A stretch of DNA of 64,000 bases from Mesorhizobium loti (GCF_002858745.1 NZ_PJRO01000006.1:124001-188000), one strand, 5' to 3'. Shown: positions 8,187 to 16,773, numbered from the stretch's first letter. The notes: generated from the sequence alone by a model not told the origin. Translations and numbers: made by a program.

Positions 8187-8747
8187 ATGAGTGCCGACGA
8201 CCAGGAGCGGATCGATGTCACGGTGACCTTCCTCGAGATGGACGTGCCGCCGGCCTATTATCCGCCGTTGCCTTACAACCGCCAGATCGCGCTTTTGAAG
8301 ACGCGGATGATCCCGTTGCACTTCTATCGGTATCTGCAGGATCGTGTCGGGCGCAAATGGCATTGGGTCAACGTGCTCAAGCTCGACGATGATGAGCTGG
8401 CCGCCGGCCTGCACCGGGAAGATCGCGACATCCGCGTGCTCTATCTCGACGGCGCACCGGCGGGCTTCTTCGACGTCAAGCCGCATCTGCCGGGAGAGGC
8501 CGAACTCGCTTATTTCGGCATGATGGAACATGCGACGGGGCAGGGCATCGGGCGCTGGTTCCTCGGCGCGGCCATCGAGGCTTGCTGGTCGCATGGGCCG
8601 AAGCGGATTACGGTGCAAACCTGCACGCTCGACCATCCGGCGGCCCTGCCGCTCTATCAGAAACTCGGCTTCAACCCGGTGGCGCAGAAGAAAGAGGTCG
8701 TGCGGCCGATGTCTTTTGGAGAGCGTTCAGCCAGCGTGATGCGCTGA
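8187..8747 (+). CDS. GNAT family N-acetyltransferase
   Basis: A 186-residue acetyltransferase of the GNAT fold. The acetyl-CoA pyrophosphate loop is seen as ATGQGIGRWF around residue 112-121, followed by the C-terminal DHPAALPLYQKLGF helix-strand that is characteristic of the family. The N terminus carries a PPAYYPPLPYN aromatic/proline stretch common to a rhizobial subgroup. The ATG begins four bases after the sseA stop, so it is the last gene of the cysK-alaX-sseA run. The acceptor substrate is unknown; a link to cysteine or serine metabolism is only suggested by position. Confidence 0.8.
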   Translation: MSADDQERIDVTVTFLEMDVPPAYYPPLPYNRQIALLKTRMIPLHFYRYLQDRVGRKWHWVNVLKLDDDELAAGLHREDRDIRVLYLDGAPAGFFDVKPHLPGEAELAYFGMMEHATGQGIGRWFLGAAIEACWSHGPKRITVQTCTLDHPAALPLYQKLGFNPVAQKKEVVRPMSFGERSASVMR

Positions 8748-8840
8748 AGTTGCTGAACGGAGCGTTCATGCCGGCTTCAGCTTGGCCCTGCCATGGTGCG
8801 TGCGACGTTGATCCGGCCATAGCTTTCTCAGGAGTCAAAC

Positions 8841-9398
8841 ATGATTTCTCGTCGTACCATTGCCGCGGCGCTGATTGCTTCGATTGCGCTGCCCAGCCTT
8901 GCCTTCGCGCAGGCACAGACACCGTCTGCCGCCCAGATCGAGCGCAAGCTGGAGGCGGCACCGCGCATGAAGCTGCGTCCCAACGAACGCGTCACAATTC
9001 GCGAATTCAAGCGCCGGCCTGATCTGCGCCGGATGGCGCCCTCGATCGACATCCAGTCCATCAATTTTGCGTTCGGATCGGCCGCGATCGAGCCATCGCA
9101 ATATCGTAAAGTCGAGATCATTGCCGATGGCCTGCGTCGCACCTTGCGTCGCGATCGGGATGCGCGCGTCCTTATCGAAGGGCACACCGACGCCGTCGGT
9201 TCCTTTGCCTCCAACCAGGCATTGTCGGAACAGCGGGCATCCTCGTTGAAGCGGACGCTGGTGCGCGAATTCGGCGTGCCTGGCTATGCGCTGGAGACGG
9301 TTGGTTACGGCGAGGAATTCCTCCTGGTGCCGACCGAGAACGAGAACTGGCGCAATCGTCGCGTCACGCTGCGCCGCTTCGACGATTTCATCCGCTGA
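8841..9398 (+). CDS. OmpA family peptidoglycan-binding protein
   Basis: Exported 185-residue protein with a signal peptide ending ALPSLAFA (about residue 23). Residues 70-180 are an OmpA-like domain: INFAFGSAAI, then the peptidoglycan-contacting segment IEGHTDAVGS...NQALSEQRA, then VGYGEE and the closing NWRNRRVTL. There is no beta-barrel, so it is a soluble periplasmic or outer-membrane-associated anchor rather than a porin. AGGAGTC lies seven bases before the ATG. A promoter probably sits in the 93 bases after the GNAT gene. Its partner, if any, is not evident. Confidence 0.85.
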   Translation: MISRRTIAAALIASIALPSLAFAQAQTPSAAQIERKLEAAPRMKLRPNERVTIREFKRRPDLRRMAPSIDIQSINFAFGSAAIEPSQYRKVEIIADGLRRTLRRDRDARVLIEGHTDAVGSFASNQALSEQRASSLKRTLVREFGVPGYALETVGYGEEFLLVPTENENWRNRRVTLRRFDDFIR

Positions 9399-9514
9399 GG
9401 TCTTTGAGAGCAAAATCGGCGAACTCGTTTGAGGGCACACGCGTGGCAGGATTCGGGTGGGAAACGCCCGTCAGCAGTCATAGGTTACACTCAGGAAAAC
9501 CGGAGACCGAACCT

Positions 9515-9985
9515 ATGACTGCGCTGTTCAAGGCTTTGCCGACCGAAGCGGTGAGGGCACTGCAAAGAGGTGGGCACGACGCCTACGGCCATGCCCCGGA
9601 ACGCAGGATTTCGGATGGTGACGGCGTTCCGTGCCGGCACTGCCTGAAAACTGTTGCTGCCGGTGAAGGGTACCTGATCCTCGCCTATCGACCGTTCCCT
9701 GAATTGCAGCCTTACGCCGAAACCGGACCGATATTCCTGCACGCCGAGGAGTGCGAGCGCGCTGAGGAGACGGCGAACATTCCGGAGTTGTTCCTCGAAA
9801 CCAGGGACTACATCGTGCGTGGATATAGCGCCGACAACCGTATCGTCTACGGAACTGGTGCTGTCGTGCCGACGCCGGATATCGCTGAGCGCGCAGGAAT
9901 GCTTCTGGAACGCGAGGATATCGCCTACCTGCATATGCGTTCAGCCCGCAACAACTGTTATCAATGTCGGATCGAGCGCGGCTGA
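9515..9985 (+). CDS. DUF1203 domain-containing protein
   Basis: Small 156-residue cytoplasmic protein that matches the DUF1203 family over its length: SDGDGVPCRHCLK near residues 33-45, the YLILAYRPFPELQPYAETGPIFLH core, and a late CYQC motif. Two Cys pairs (CRHC and CYQC, the latter four residues from the stop) plus conserved His could bind a metal, but the family has no established function. ATG 9515 is preceded by AGGAAAACCGGAG; the open frame extends upstream to 9404 but that part has no family similarity. It is followed about 146 bases later by a strong terminator. Confidence 0.75.
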   Translation: MTALFKALPTEAVRALQRGGHDAYGHAPERRISDGDGVPCRHCLKTVAAGEGYLILAYRPFPELQPYAETGPIFLHAEECERAEETANIPELFLETRDYIVRGYSADNRIVYGTGAVVPTPDIAERAGMLLEREDIAYLHMRSARNNCYQCRIERG

Positions 9986-10131
9986 ATTCGGCGTAACGAA
10001 TGCTTAACCAAAATCGGTCGAAGATCACGCCAGCCTGTCACCTAGTTGTTGTATTGAGTGGCTATAAGATGGGTGTCGAACGATTTCACCGACCGCGGAT
10101 GGACCGGCGGTGTTTTTCGACGGACGAGGAA

Positions 10132-10160
10132 GCGGGGTTTTATCCCCGCTTTTTTGTTTT
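10132..10160 (+). terminator. Rho-independent terminator
   Basis: GCGGGG (10132-10137) pairs with CCCCGC (10144-10149) across a TTTTAT loop and is followed by a run of T (10150-10160). It ends transcription from the DUF1203 gene and could also serve a short transcript starting in the preceding 140 bases. Confidence 0.85.
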
Positions 10161-10174
10161 CTGCGAATTGATGA

Positions 10175-10966
10175 TCAGATTCCGCCATACCAGTCGTAGC
10201 CATTGTCTTCCCAATAGCCGCCGCGGCCACCGCCAAAATTGGTAAAGGAATCAATTAGTTCAATCCGCTGGATGTATTTCGGCATCTTGTAGCCGAGTTG
10301 CCGCTCGACCCGCACGCGCAGCGGCGCGCCGTTCTCCACCGGCAGCGGCTTGCCGTTGAGGCCATACGCGAGGATGGTCTGTGGATGGCGCGCGTCGATC
10401 AGATCGATCGAACCATAATATTTGATGTCGCCGGAGAGATTGCGGTCGATCGTATCGAGGCAATGGAACATCACATAACGCGCCTGCGGCTTCACCACCG
10501 CCTGGTCGAGGACCAGCGAGAGTGGCGTTCCCGTCCATTTGGCAATGCAGCTCCACCCCTCGACGCAGTCATGTCGTGTGATCTGGGTGCGGCTCGGCAT
10601 GGCTGTCAGTTGTTCACGCGACAGCGACAACGGCTTCTCGACAAGGCCTGAAACCTCGAGCCGCCAGCCGGCGAAATTGTCGGCGAACAAGCCCTTGTAG
10701 GCATCGTCGTCAGGAGCGGTAATGCCATTTGGCCGCATCGGCTGGCGGATATCGGCTTCGGTGAATTCCGGTGCCAGACGGTCTCGTCCGGCCAGCAGGC
10801 GTTGCGCGCGGTAGGTCAGGTCGTTTGCCCCTTCCAGGAAATTGCGCAGCCCATCACCCGTGCCGAGCTGATCGTCGAAGGCATCGCAGCCGGAAAGCGC
10901 GATGCCGGACGCTCCAAGGCCGGCAACGGCCAGGAATTTGCGGCGGCTGATCTGGAACTTGGCCAT
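10175..10966 (-). CDS. Tat-exported sulfite-oxidase-family molybdopterin oxidoreductase
   Basis: A 263-residue enzyme with the sulfite oxidase/MsrP-type molybdopterin fold. A twin-arginine signal SRRKFLA lies at 7-13 and is followed by LSGC (24-27), a lipobox, so the protein may be a Tat-exported lipoprotein facing the periplasm. Cys134 in RHDCVEGWSC is the expected molybdenum ligand, and the WTGTPL and KYIQRIELID segments are family standard. The gene abuts the cytochrome b gene upstream with no gap, so electrons probably pass between the membrane haem and this enzyme. Candidate roles are methionine sulfoxide repair (MsrP-like) or sulfite/thio-substrate redox; the sequence does not decide. 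Confidence 0.82.
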   Translation of the reverse strand: MAKFQISRRKFLAVAGLGASGIALSGCDAFDDQLGTGDGLRNFLEGANDLTYRAQRLLAGRDRLAPEFTEADIRQPMRPNGITAPDDDAYKGLFADNFAGWRLEVSGLVEKPLSLSREQLTAMPSRTQITRHDCVEGWSCIAKWTGTPLSLVLDQAVVKPQARYVMFHCLDTIDRNLSGDIKYYGSIDLIDARHPQTILAYGLNGKPLPVENGAPLRVRVERQLGYKMPKYIQRIELIDSFTNFGGGRGGYWEDNGYDWYGGI

Positions 10967-11893
10967 CTACTCGCTCCGTCCGCTCGCATTTGTCCCGTCG
11001 CTTGGCGGATCGGTCCGGTACCAGCCGGTGACGATCGACCTCAACTCGTTGATCGGCCCCGCGGCCAGGATCATCAGCATATGCACAAGAAAGAACAGCA
11101 AGAGCAGCACCATGATCGTGAAGTGGATGGTGCGCGCCGTTTGCCGCCCGCCAAACACCTCGTTGAGGAAGGGCAGGACCGCGTTCATGCTGGGTGACAT
11201 GGCGAGCCCGGTCAGGATCATCAGCGGCAGAAGAACGAACAGCACGCCGCCATAGGCAAGTTTCTGCAACGTGTTGTAGCGGCCAGTGTGATGGAAACGC
11301 AGCCGGATATGGTCGGCAATGTCGCGACGCAGATTGCGGATGTCAGCCGAACGTGGTGCGAGGTCGCGGCGAATGTGGCCGTTGAACAGTCCCGCTAGCA
11401 GCCAAACGAGCAGTGTGGCGCTCAAGGTCCAGGCGAAGAAGAAGTGGATGACGCGCGCTGTACCGAGATCGTAGTAGGACGGGACCGTGGCCCAGGATGG
11501 GAAGGCGCGGGCGCTTTCGCTACCGGGTGGTCCAGACCAGCCGAGAACACCGGTTGTGTCGAAGCGGTAGCCGAGGATTTCGGTGAAACCGCGTGGACCT
11601 GTGTTGGTATCCTCGGCACCGATCCTCAGGATCGTGTTGTTGTAGCCGAAGCCGGATTCCTTGCCGATGTAGAGCTGCGGCCGGGCGTTGAAGATCTGCA
11701 GGCCGCTGAGCAGCAGGAAGAACAGAGCAAAAGCCCAGACCCAGTGCGTCAGCCGGGTCCAGCGGTTCTGCCGGTAGACGAGCGGGCCTTTTTGCGACTG
11801 GCGGGCCTGAGCCTGGCCTTCGTCGACGGTAGCGATCGCGTCCATGCCGCGCCCCTTCTGCCGCATGATACGGCTCGCGAGTGGTTGTTGCAT
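10967..11893 (-). CDS. Cytochrome b561-type membrane haem protein
   Basis: A 308-residue integral membrane cytochrome with four main hydrophobic segments (near 48-68, 145-170, 212-235 and 255-280). Histidines placed for haem ligation occur in LTHWVWA, RVIHFFFAW, HTGRYN, RTIHFTIM and LVHMLM. It belongs to the di-haem b561/formate-dehydrogenase-gamma-like group that links the quinone pool to periplasmic oxidoreductases. Its TAG stop is immediately followed by the ATG of the Tat-exported molybdoenzyme, forming a two-gene operon. The start could be residue 17 (MDAIATVD) instead of residue 1; the longer form is given. Confidence 0.8.
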   Translation of the reverse strand: MQQPLASRIMRQKGRGMDAIATVDEGQAQARQSQKGPLVYRQNRWTRLTHWVWAFALFFLLLSGLQIFNARPQLYIGKESGFGYNNTILRIGAEDTNTGPRGFTEILGYRFDTTGVLGWSGPPGSESARAFPSWATVPSYYDLGTARVIHFFFAWTLSATLLVWLLAGLFNGHIRRDLAPRSADIRNLRRDIADHIRLRFHHTGRYNTLQKLAYGGVLFVLLPLMILTGLAMSPSMNAVLPFLNEVFGGRQTARTIHFTIMVLLLLFFLVHMLMILAAGPINELRSIVTGWYRTDPPSDGTNASGRSE

Positions 11894-11953
11894 GTAGTAC
11901 GAGTCCCAGGCTCGTCTTGTTTCAAGCCATCACGATTTTGTGCGCACTGGCTT

Positions 11954-12628
11954 TCAGTTGCCGAGCGTTACAGCGACATTGACCGCCGCCGCCACGATGA
12001 CTGTGTTGAACAGGAAGGTGATCAGCGAATGCAGGATCACCAGCTTGCGCATGCGGGTTGTCGTGACATTGGTGTCCGCGGTCTGCGCGGTCATACCGAT
12101 GACAATGGCGAAGTAGAAGAAATCCCAGCCCTGCGGCGGTGTCTCACCGGGAAAATCGAGGCCGCCGACCGGCTGGCGTACAGGCCGACCCTTTGAATCC
12201 CGGACTTCGTCGTCGTCGCGCCAATAGACATGGGCATAGTGAAACGCCGCCATGGTGTGAATGGTCAGCCAGCCGAGTGGCAGCGATAGCAGCGACGTCA
12301 GCAACTCCGTTGATGAATGCTTGTGATCGTCGTTGACGATCAGAAAGAGCGAACCGACAACCACGGCAATGACAGCAACGGTGACGGCAAAGATGATGAG
12401 GACGGGAAGGTCGTCGGCGCGCGCTTTTCGGCGCAGATGCTCTGCCGTGAGATAAGGCATGCGCGCCAGCATCAGCCCGATGTAGACGGCGAAGAAGGCG
12501 TCCGCCCCGACCGCATACGCGATAACGAGCTGGAATTGCAGCGCTACCGCCAGTGCGATAAGCCCCACGCAGGCTGCCGCTGCGAAAGGCAGTAGCCGAT
12601 TTGTGGATTTGCCAAGCAAGATTTTCAT
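11954..12628 (-). CDS. DUF1345 domain-containing membrane protein
   Basis: A 224-residue inner membrane protein with about five hydrophobic helices. It has the DUF1345 signature in its last third: WDFFYFAIVIGMTAQTAD, then VTTTRMRKLVILHSLITFLFNTVI. The topology superficially recalls a two-pore or channel fold, but no transport function is established for the family. It sits alone between the cytochrome b gene and a UPF0178 gene, all on the minus strand but with 18 to 60 base gaps. Membership of one transcript with its neighbours is uncertain. Confidence 0.8.
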   Translation of the reverse strand: MKILLGKSTNRLLPFAAAACVGLIALAVALQFQLVIAYAVGADAFFAVYIGLMLARMPYLTAEHLRRKARADDLPVLIIFAVTVAVIAVVVGSLFLIVNDDHKHSSTELLTSLLSLPLGWLTIHTMAAFHYAHVYWRDDDEVRDSKGRPVRQPVGGLDFPGETPPQGWDFFYFAIVIGMTAQTADTNVTTTRMRKLVILHSLITFLFNTVIVAAAVNVAVTLGN

Positions 12629-12646
12629 GACCGGAATCTGCTGTTT

Positions 12647-13111
12647 TCAGCTGGGCGCCGCCGATTTGAGCGCGCGTCTCAGGATTCGGTCAAGCTCGCC
12701 CAGGAAACGCGAGCGATCCTGCGGTGTGAAGCCGGCATTGTAACCCTTGCTTTCACCTGTCTCGCGCAGGTGCTGCTTCAAATCACGCATGGCAACAGCC
12801 ATGCCGATCGTTTCCGGCGTGAACGGACGTCCAGTCGGTCCGAGCACATGGGCGTTGAGTGCAACGGCCCGCGCGGCAAGCGGGATATCGGCAGTGACGA
12901 TGACATCGTTCGCCGCGGCGTTCTCGACGATCCAGTCATCTGCCGCATCTGCGCCTTTGCTGACAACCACATTGCGGATCATCGGATCACGCGACGGGCG
13001 CAGTCCGCCGTTCGAGACAAACGTGACGACGACCCCGTGTCGTTCAGCAACCTTGATCACCTCGTCCTTTACCGGACAGGCATCGGCGTCGACATAGATT
13101 GAAACTGTCAT
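12647..13111 (-). CDS. UPF0178 (YaiI/YqxD) family protein
   Basis: A 154-residue protein matching UPF0178 end to end. The N-terminal motif YVDADACPVKDE (6-17) carries clustered acidic residues like the metal site of PIN-type nucleases, and TADIPLAARAV plus GPTGRPFTPETIG follow in the expected order. A metal-dependent nuclease activity is plausible from this layout but is not established for the family. It lies between a DUF1345 gene and a GNAT gene on the same strand, 13 bases downstream of the latter. Confidence 0.85.
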   Translation of the reverse strand: MTVSIYVDADACPVKDEVIKVAERHGVVVTFVSNGGLRPSRDPMIRNVVVSKGADAADDWIVENAAANDVIVTADIPLAARAVALNAHVLGPTGRPFTPETIGMAVAMRDLKQHLRETGESKGYNAGFTPQDRSRFLGELDRILRRALKSAAPS

Positions 13112-13124
13112 GGCGTGGTCGATG

Positions 13125-13598
13125 TCATCCGGTTGTCGCAGTCAGTCCGCGTTTCATATCGATATGCGGAATATCATCCTCCAGATACTCCTCAGAAGCA
13201 GCGATAAAGCCGAATGTTTCGTAAAAGCGTTGCAGATGGCTCTGGGCCGAAAGCACGATCGGATGTCCGGAAAAGAGCCGCTCGCACGCCGCAATCGTTT
13301 CTTTCATCAGCACCTCACCCAGGCGTTTGCCGCGATGGTTCGGCGAGACCACGACCCGGCCTATGACAGTCGGGTCGGCCGCCCCGGATGGCCTGCCTAT
13401 ACGGGCGCAAGCCAAGAGCTCGCCGCTGGACAACAGACGCAGATGCAGGGTTTCGGGATCCGAGCCGTCGAGTTCCGGGTAGGGGCATTTCTGCTCGACC
13501 ACGAAGACATCGGTCCGCATCTTGAGCATCGTGTAGAGTTCTCTCGGCGTGAATTCGTCAAGGGTGCGCACGTCAACGCTGTAACTGGCTTCAGTCAT
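13125..13598 (-). CDS. ElaA-like GNAT acetyltransferase
   Basis: A 157-residue GNAT protein of the ElaA type. The N-terminal part, ELYTMLKMRTDVFVVEQKCPYPELDG, is the ElaA hallmark. The acetyl-CoA loop lies in NHRGKRLGEVLM near residues 92-103 and the family end is FYETFGF. ElaA-like proteins have no firmly assigned acceptor. ATG 13598 was chosen because upstream codons run back over the divergent cupin promoter and lack similarity. The gene is divergent from the cupin gene with 97 bases between starts. Confidence 0.82.
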   Translation of the reverse strand: MTEASYSVDVRTLDEFTPRELYTMLKMRTDVFVVEQKCPYPELDGSDPETLHLRLLSSGELLACARIGRPSGAADPTVIGRVVVSPNHRGKRLGEVLMKETIAACERLFSGHPIVLSAQSHLQRFYETFGFIAASEEYLEDDIPHIDMKRGLTATTG

Positions 13599-13695
13599 CA
13601 ACCATTCCGATGCTCGTGAAATCCCCAAAGGGTAATGTTCCGGCGGGTGGGATCTTTGTCTAAGGTCGGCGCCGGCAAACGAGGATGGAGCGACC

Positions 13696-14040
13696 ATGGC
13701 ACATGTGATCGAGCGCGAGCAATGGGCCGAAAAACCGGATGTCTGGCATGGGGAGTTCGAAGGCGGAGCCTTTGGCGCCGAGGTCTCCGTGATCTTCTAC
13801 AGTTCCGACCATGTCGGAGGTGGGCCAAAATTGCACAAGCATCCTTATCCGGAGGTGTTCATCGTCAGGGAAGGTCGGGCACTGTTCACCATCGGCGACG
13901 AGACGATCGTGGCAAAGGCCGGGCAGATCCTGGTCGCTCCTGCCAATGTCCCGCATAAATTCTCGAACCTTGGCCCAGGACGGCTTGAAAGCACCGATGT
14001 GCATGTTGCAGGTGCCTTCGCCACCGAATGGCTGGAGTAA
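13696..14040 (+). CDS. Cupin domain protein
   Basis: Single-domain cupin of 114 residues. Motif 1 is KLHKHPYPEVFIVREG (about 45-60), giving His47, His49 and Glu53 as metal ligands, and motif 2 is APANVPHKFSN with His87. The compact beta-barrel has no other domain, so it may be a small dioxygenase, isomerase or sensor of an unknown ligand. GGATGGAG precedes the ATG by about seven bases. It stands alone between a divergent acetyltransferase and pccA. Confidence 0.8.
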   Translation: MAHVIEREQWAEKPDVWHGEFEGGAFGAEVSVIFYSSDHVGGGPKLHKHPYPEVFIVREGRALFTIGDETIVAKAGQILVAPANVPHKFSNLGPGRLESTDVHVAGAFATEWLE

Positions 14041-14160
14041 ACGCAGCCTGTGATATTTGCCGGTCTTCAACTTTCGAACAGCGGCTTAGCAAGTGACGCG
14101 GCTTGAGCGGGCGCGTGGGACTCCATAAAAGGTAATGACTTAGCGGAGGATGCGGCGTCC

Positions 14161-16173
14161 ATGTTCAAGAAGATTCTGATCGCCAACCGCGGCGAGATCG
14201 CCTGTCGCGTCATCAAGACTGCGCGTAAGATGGGCATCGCCACGGTTGCGGTCTATTCGGATGCCGACCGCGACGCGGTCCATGTCGAGATGGCGGACGA
14301 ATCCGTGCATATCGGGCCGGCTCCTGCTGCGCAGAGTTATCTGATTGCGGAGCGCCTCATCGAGGCGTGCAAGGCGACCGGTGCCGAAGCAGTGCACCCC
14401 GGCTACGGTTTCCTGTCCGAACGCGCGTCCTTTTGCGAGGCGCTGGAAGCGCAAGGTATCATCTTCATCGGCCCCAAACCCAAGGCGATCAACGCCATGG
14501 GCGACAAGATCGAATCGAAGAAATTCGCTAATGCCGCCAAGGTTTCGACCGTACCGGGATTCCTTGGCGTCATCGAAAACGCGGATCACGCCGAGCGCAT
14601 CGCCGGCGAGATAGGCTATCCGGTGATGATCAAGGCTTCCGCCGGCGGCGGCGGCAAGGGCATGCGCATTGCCTGGACGAAGGATGAGGTGCGTGATGGT
14701 TATGACCGCGCCCGCTCGGAAGCCAAGAGCTCCTTCGGTGACGACCGCGTCTTCATCGAGAAATTCGTCGTCGACCCGCGCCATATCGAGATCCAGGTCC
14801 TCGGCGACGGGCACGGCAATGTCGTTTATCTCGGCGAGCGCGAATGTTCGATCCAGCGCCGCAATCAGAAGGTGGTCGAGGAAGCGCCATCGCCTTTCCT
14901 CGACGAGAAAACCAGAAAAGCCATGGGCGAGCAGGCGGTGGCGCTGGCCAAGGCTGTCGATTACCAGAGCGCCGGTACCGTCGAGTTCATCGTCGACAAG
15001 GACAAAAACTTCTATTTCCTTGAAATGAATACACGATTGCAGGTCGAACATCCGGTGACCGAACTGATTACCGGGGTCGATCTGGTCGAGCAGATGATCC
15101 GCGTCGCTGCCGGGGAAAAACTGGCTTTTGGCCAGAGCGATGTGAAGCTGGACGGCTGGGCGGTTGAAAGCCGGCTCTACGCCGAGGATCCGTATCGCAA
15201 CTTCCTGCCGTCGATCGGCCGGCTGGCACGCTACCAGCCGCCGGAGGAGGGCAGCTTCGGCTACATTGTCGTGCGCAACGATACCGGCGTCACTGAAGGC
15301 TCCGAAATCTCGATGTTCTATGATCCGATGATTGCCAAGCTCTGCACCTGGGCTCCGACTCGTATGGAGGCGATCGATGCCATGTCGGAAGCGCTGGACG
15401 AGTTCGTGGTCGACGGTATCGAGCACAATCTTCCATTCCTCTCGGCATTGATGCAGCACCCGCGCTGGCGGGAGGGGCGGCTTTCCACTGGCTTCATTGC
15501 CGAGGAATATCCGGACGGCTTCGCGCCGATCGTACCAGATGCCGAGGACAAGGCTGTGCTGGCTGCGATCGCGACGGCGGTGGAGCTGTTGCGCCGCGAC
15601 CGGCTCGACAGGCTCAGCGGTCGGCTGGCACCACATTCCGGAGCGCTCAAGCGCGACTGGGTGGTGAAACTCGGGCAGGACTATCTGTCGGCAACCGTCC
15701 TTGAAGGCATGATCTCCATTCCGATGGAGCTCGACCTTTCGATCGAGGGCGGCAAGGCGCTTACGGTGACGTCGGACTGGCGGCCCGGCGAGCCTGTGTG
15801 GCGAGGCGCGGTCGGCAGGCGGAGGGTCTCTGCACAGTTGCGTCCATTGCCAAACGGTACCCGCATCGCCTGGAAAGGCATGTCAGTGGCGGCACAGGTC
15901 ATGTTGCCGCAAACCGCGGCACTGGAACGGCTGATGCCGGTGAAGTTGCCGCCTGACACGTCGAATCTGCTGTTGTGCCCGATGCCTGGGCTCGTCGTGT
16001 CGATCGCCGTCGCCGAAGGGCAGGAGGTGAAAGCCGGCGAGACACTGGCGGTGGTCGAGGCAATGAAGATGGAAAACGTCTTACGCGCGGAGCGCGACCT
16101 GACCGTTGCCAAGTTGAACGCCAAGCCGGGTGACAGTCTCGCCGTCGACGCGGTGATCATGGAGTTTGCCTAG
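14161..16173 (+). CDS. pccA: Propionyl-CoA carboxylase alpha subunit (biotin carboxylase plus BCCP)
   Basis: A 670-residue biotin-dependent carboxylase subunit. Residues 1-445 are the biotin carboxylase domain with the opening ILIANRGEIACRVI, the ATP-grasp glycine loop SAGGGGKGM and the catalytic segment FLEMNTRLQVEHPVTE. A linker leads to the C-terminal biotinyl domain, with biotin attachment at Lys636 in EAMKMEN. It acts with a carboxyltransferase beta subunit (PccB, not in this window) to convert propionyl-CoA to methylmalonyl-CoA. Acetyl-CoA carboxylase AccC is excluded by the fused BCCP; a methylcrotonyl-CoA carboxylase subunit is the main alternative. GCGGAGG precedes the ATG, and the TAG stop is also the first triplet of an intergenic repeat. 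Confidence 0.88.
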   Translation: MFKKILIANRGEIACRVIKTARKMGIATVAVYSDADRDAVHVEMADESVHIGPAPAAQSYLIAERLIEACKATGAEAVHPGYGFLSERASFCEALEAQGIIFIGPKPKAINAMGDKIESKKFANAAKVSTVPGFLGVIENADHAERIAGEIGYPVMIKASAGGGGKGMRIAWTKDEVRDGYDRARSEAKSSFGDDRVFIEKFVVDPRHIEIQVLGDGHGNVVYLGERECSIQRRNQKVVEEAPSPFLDEKTRKAMGEQAVALAKAVDYQSAGTVEFIVDKDKNFYFLEMNTRLQVEHPVTELITGVDLVEQMIRVAAGEKLAFGQSDVKLDGWAVESRLYAEDPYRNFLPSIGRLARYQPPEEGSFGYIVVRNDTGVTEGSEISMFYDPMIAKLCTWAPTRMEAIDAMSEALDEFVVDGIEHNLPFLSALMQHPRWREGRLSTGFIAEEYPDGFAPIVPDAEDKAVLAAIATAVELLRRDRLDRLSGRLAPHSGALKRDWVVKLGQDYLSATVLEGMISIPMELDLSIEGGKALTVTSDWRPGEPVWRGAVGRRRVSAQLRPLPNGTRIAWKGMSVAAQVMLPQTAALERLMPVKLPPDTSNLLLCPMPGLVVSIAVAEGQEVKAGETLAVVEAMKMENVLRAERDLTVAKLNAKPGDSLAVDAVIMEFA

Positions 16174-16275
16174 AGCAATCCCAGCAAAAGTGCGCAGCGG
16201 TTTTGCGTCCGGAATTGCGTAAAAGCAAGGAATTGAAGCGTTTCCGCGTTTTCGAGAAATCGGGAACGCTCTAAG
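16171..16275. repeat. Intergenic palindromic repeat, family 1, copy B
   Basis: About 105 bases from TAGAGCAATC to GCTCTA. The left 55 bases match the reverse complement of the right half of copy A (4328-4383) with about three differences. The right half has GCGTTTCCGCGTTTTCG, shared with copy C at 22213. The first TAG is the pccA stop codon. Confidence 0.8.
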
Positions 16276-16283
16276 GAATGGTT

Positions 16284-16318
16284 TGACCCAGCGGACGCTT
16301 GGGAGGCCCGCTGGGTCA
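16284..16318. terminator. Hairpin between convergent genes
   Basis: TGACCCAGCGG (16284-16294) pairs perfectly with CCGCTGGGTCA (16308-16318). There is no clear T run on either side, so it is a terminator-like stem rather than a textbook Rho-independent terminator. It separates pccA from the converging Cys-rich gene. Confidence 0.5.
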
Positions 16319-16320
16319 CG

Positions 16321-16773
16321 TCAGACAGCCAACTGGTCCGCTCGCTGGTCAGTCACGACGTAAACACAGGCTCGGCAGGCATCGCCCCCGCGTTGCGTGT
16401 ACCAACGGCAACTGCCGCGAATGGCACAACGCGGCAAGCCGGCCGCCGGATCGATAGCCTGGTCGGTCATGCCCGCCAGGACTTTCTCGATGACGCCGCA
16501 GGAGTTACCTGTCCATTGGCGGCATTTGCCCTCCACGCAACGCCCGGCAAAACGGAACCGTGCTTCCGGTGTGCCTGCCTTGCTGGCCCGCGCAATGAAG
16601 TCCGCGTCGATCTCCAACCGGGTGGGAATGGGCTGGACCACACCCTCCGGTCCAACGACCCCTATGAGCAGCGCACCAGGTTCGGCCGGCGCACTGGGGC
16701 AGGACTTCTGCGCTCCGCCAGGGTCGATGAGGTCAGCCGTACGATGGTTGGAGGTTCGGGCCAGCGTCGGCAT
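16321..16773 (-). CDS. Eight-cysteine protein of unknown function
   Basis: I do not recognise a characterised family. The protein has 150 residues and eight cysteines: C25, C79, C84, C92, C116, C122, C133 and C136. Those after residue 75 are arranged C-x4-C-x7-C then, after 23 residues, C-x5-C-x10-C-x2-C, with conserved-looking aromatic/basic neighbours (CRQW, CRWY). Such an array suggests an Fe-S cluster or zinc site. Residues 32-60 form an ordinary hydrophobic-acidic segment and there is no signal peptide. The ATG at 16773 lies four bases after the stop of a 75-residue protein, so the two form an operon. Opposite-strand open frames in the same place lack a ribosome site and the cysteine pattern. 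Confidence 0.65.
   Translation of the reverse strand: MPTLARTSNHRTADLIDPGGAQKSCPSAPAEPGALLIGVVGPEGVVQPIPTRLEIDADFIARASKAGTPEARFRFAGRCVEGKCRQWTGNSCGVIEKVLAGMTDQAIDPAAGLPRCAIRGSCRWYTQRGGDACRACVYVVTDQRADQLAV

Noticed and set aside
10030..10130. Small RNA with a TATAAG -10 before the terminator at 10132
   Set aside because: The TTGTTG candidate -35 is only 11 bases away, too close, and no conserved stem precedes the terminator; treated as read-through from the DUF1203 gene.
14140..15636. 498-codon minus-strand frame over pccA
   Set aside because: Opposite strand of a full-length biotin carboxylase; no independent support.
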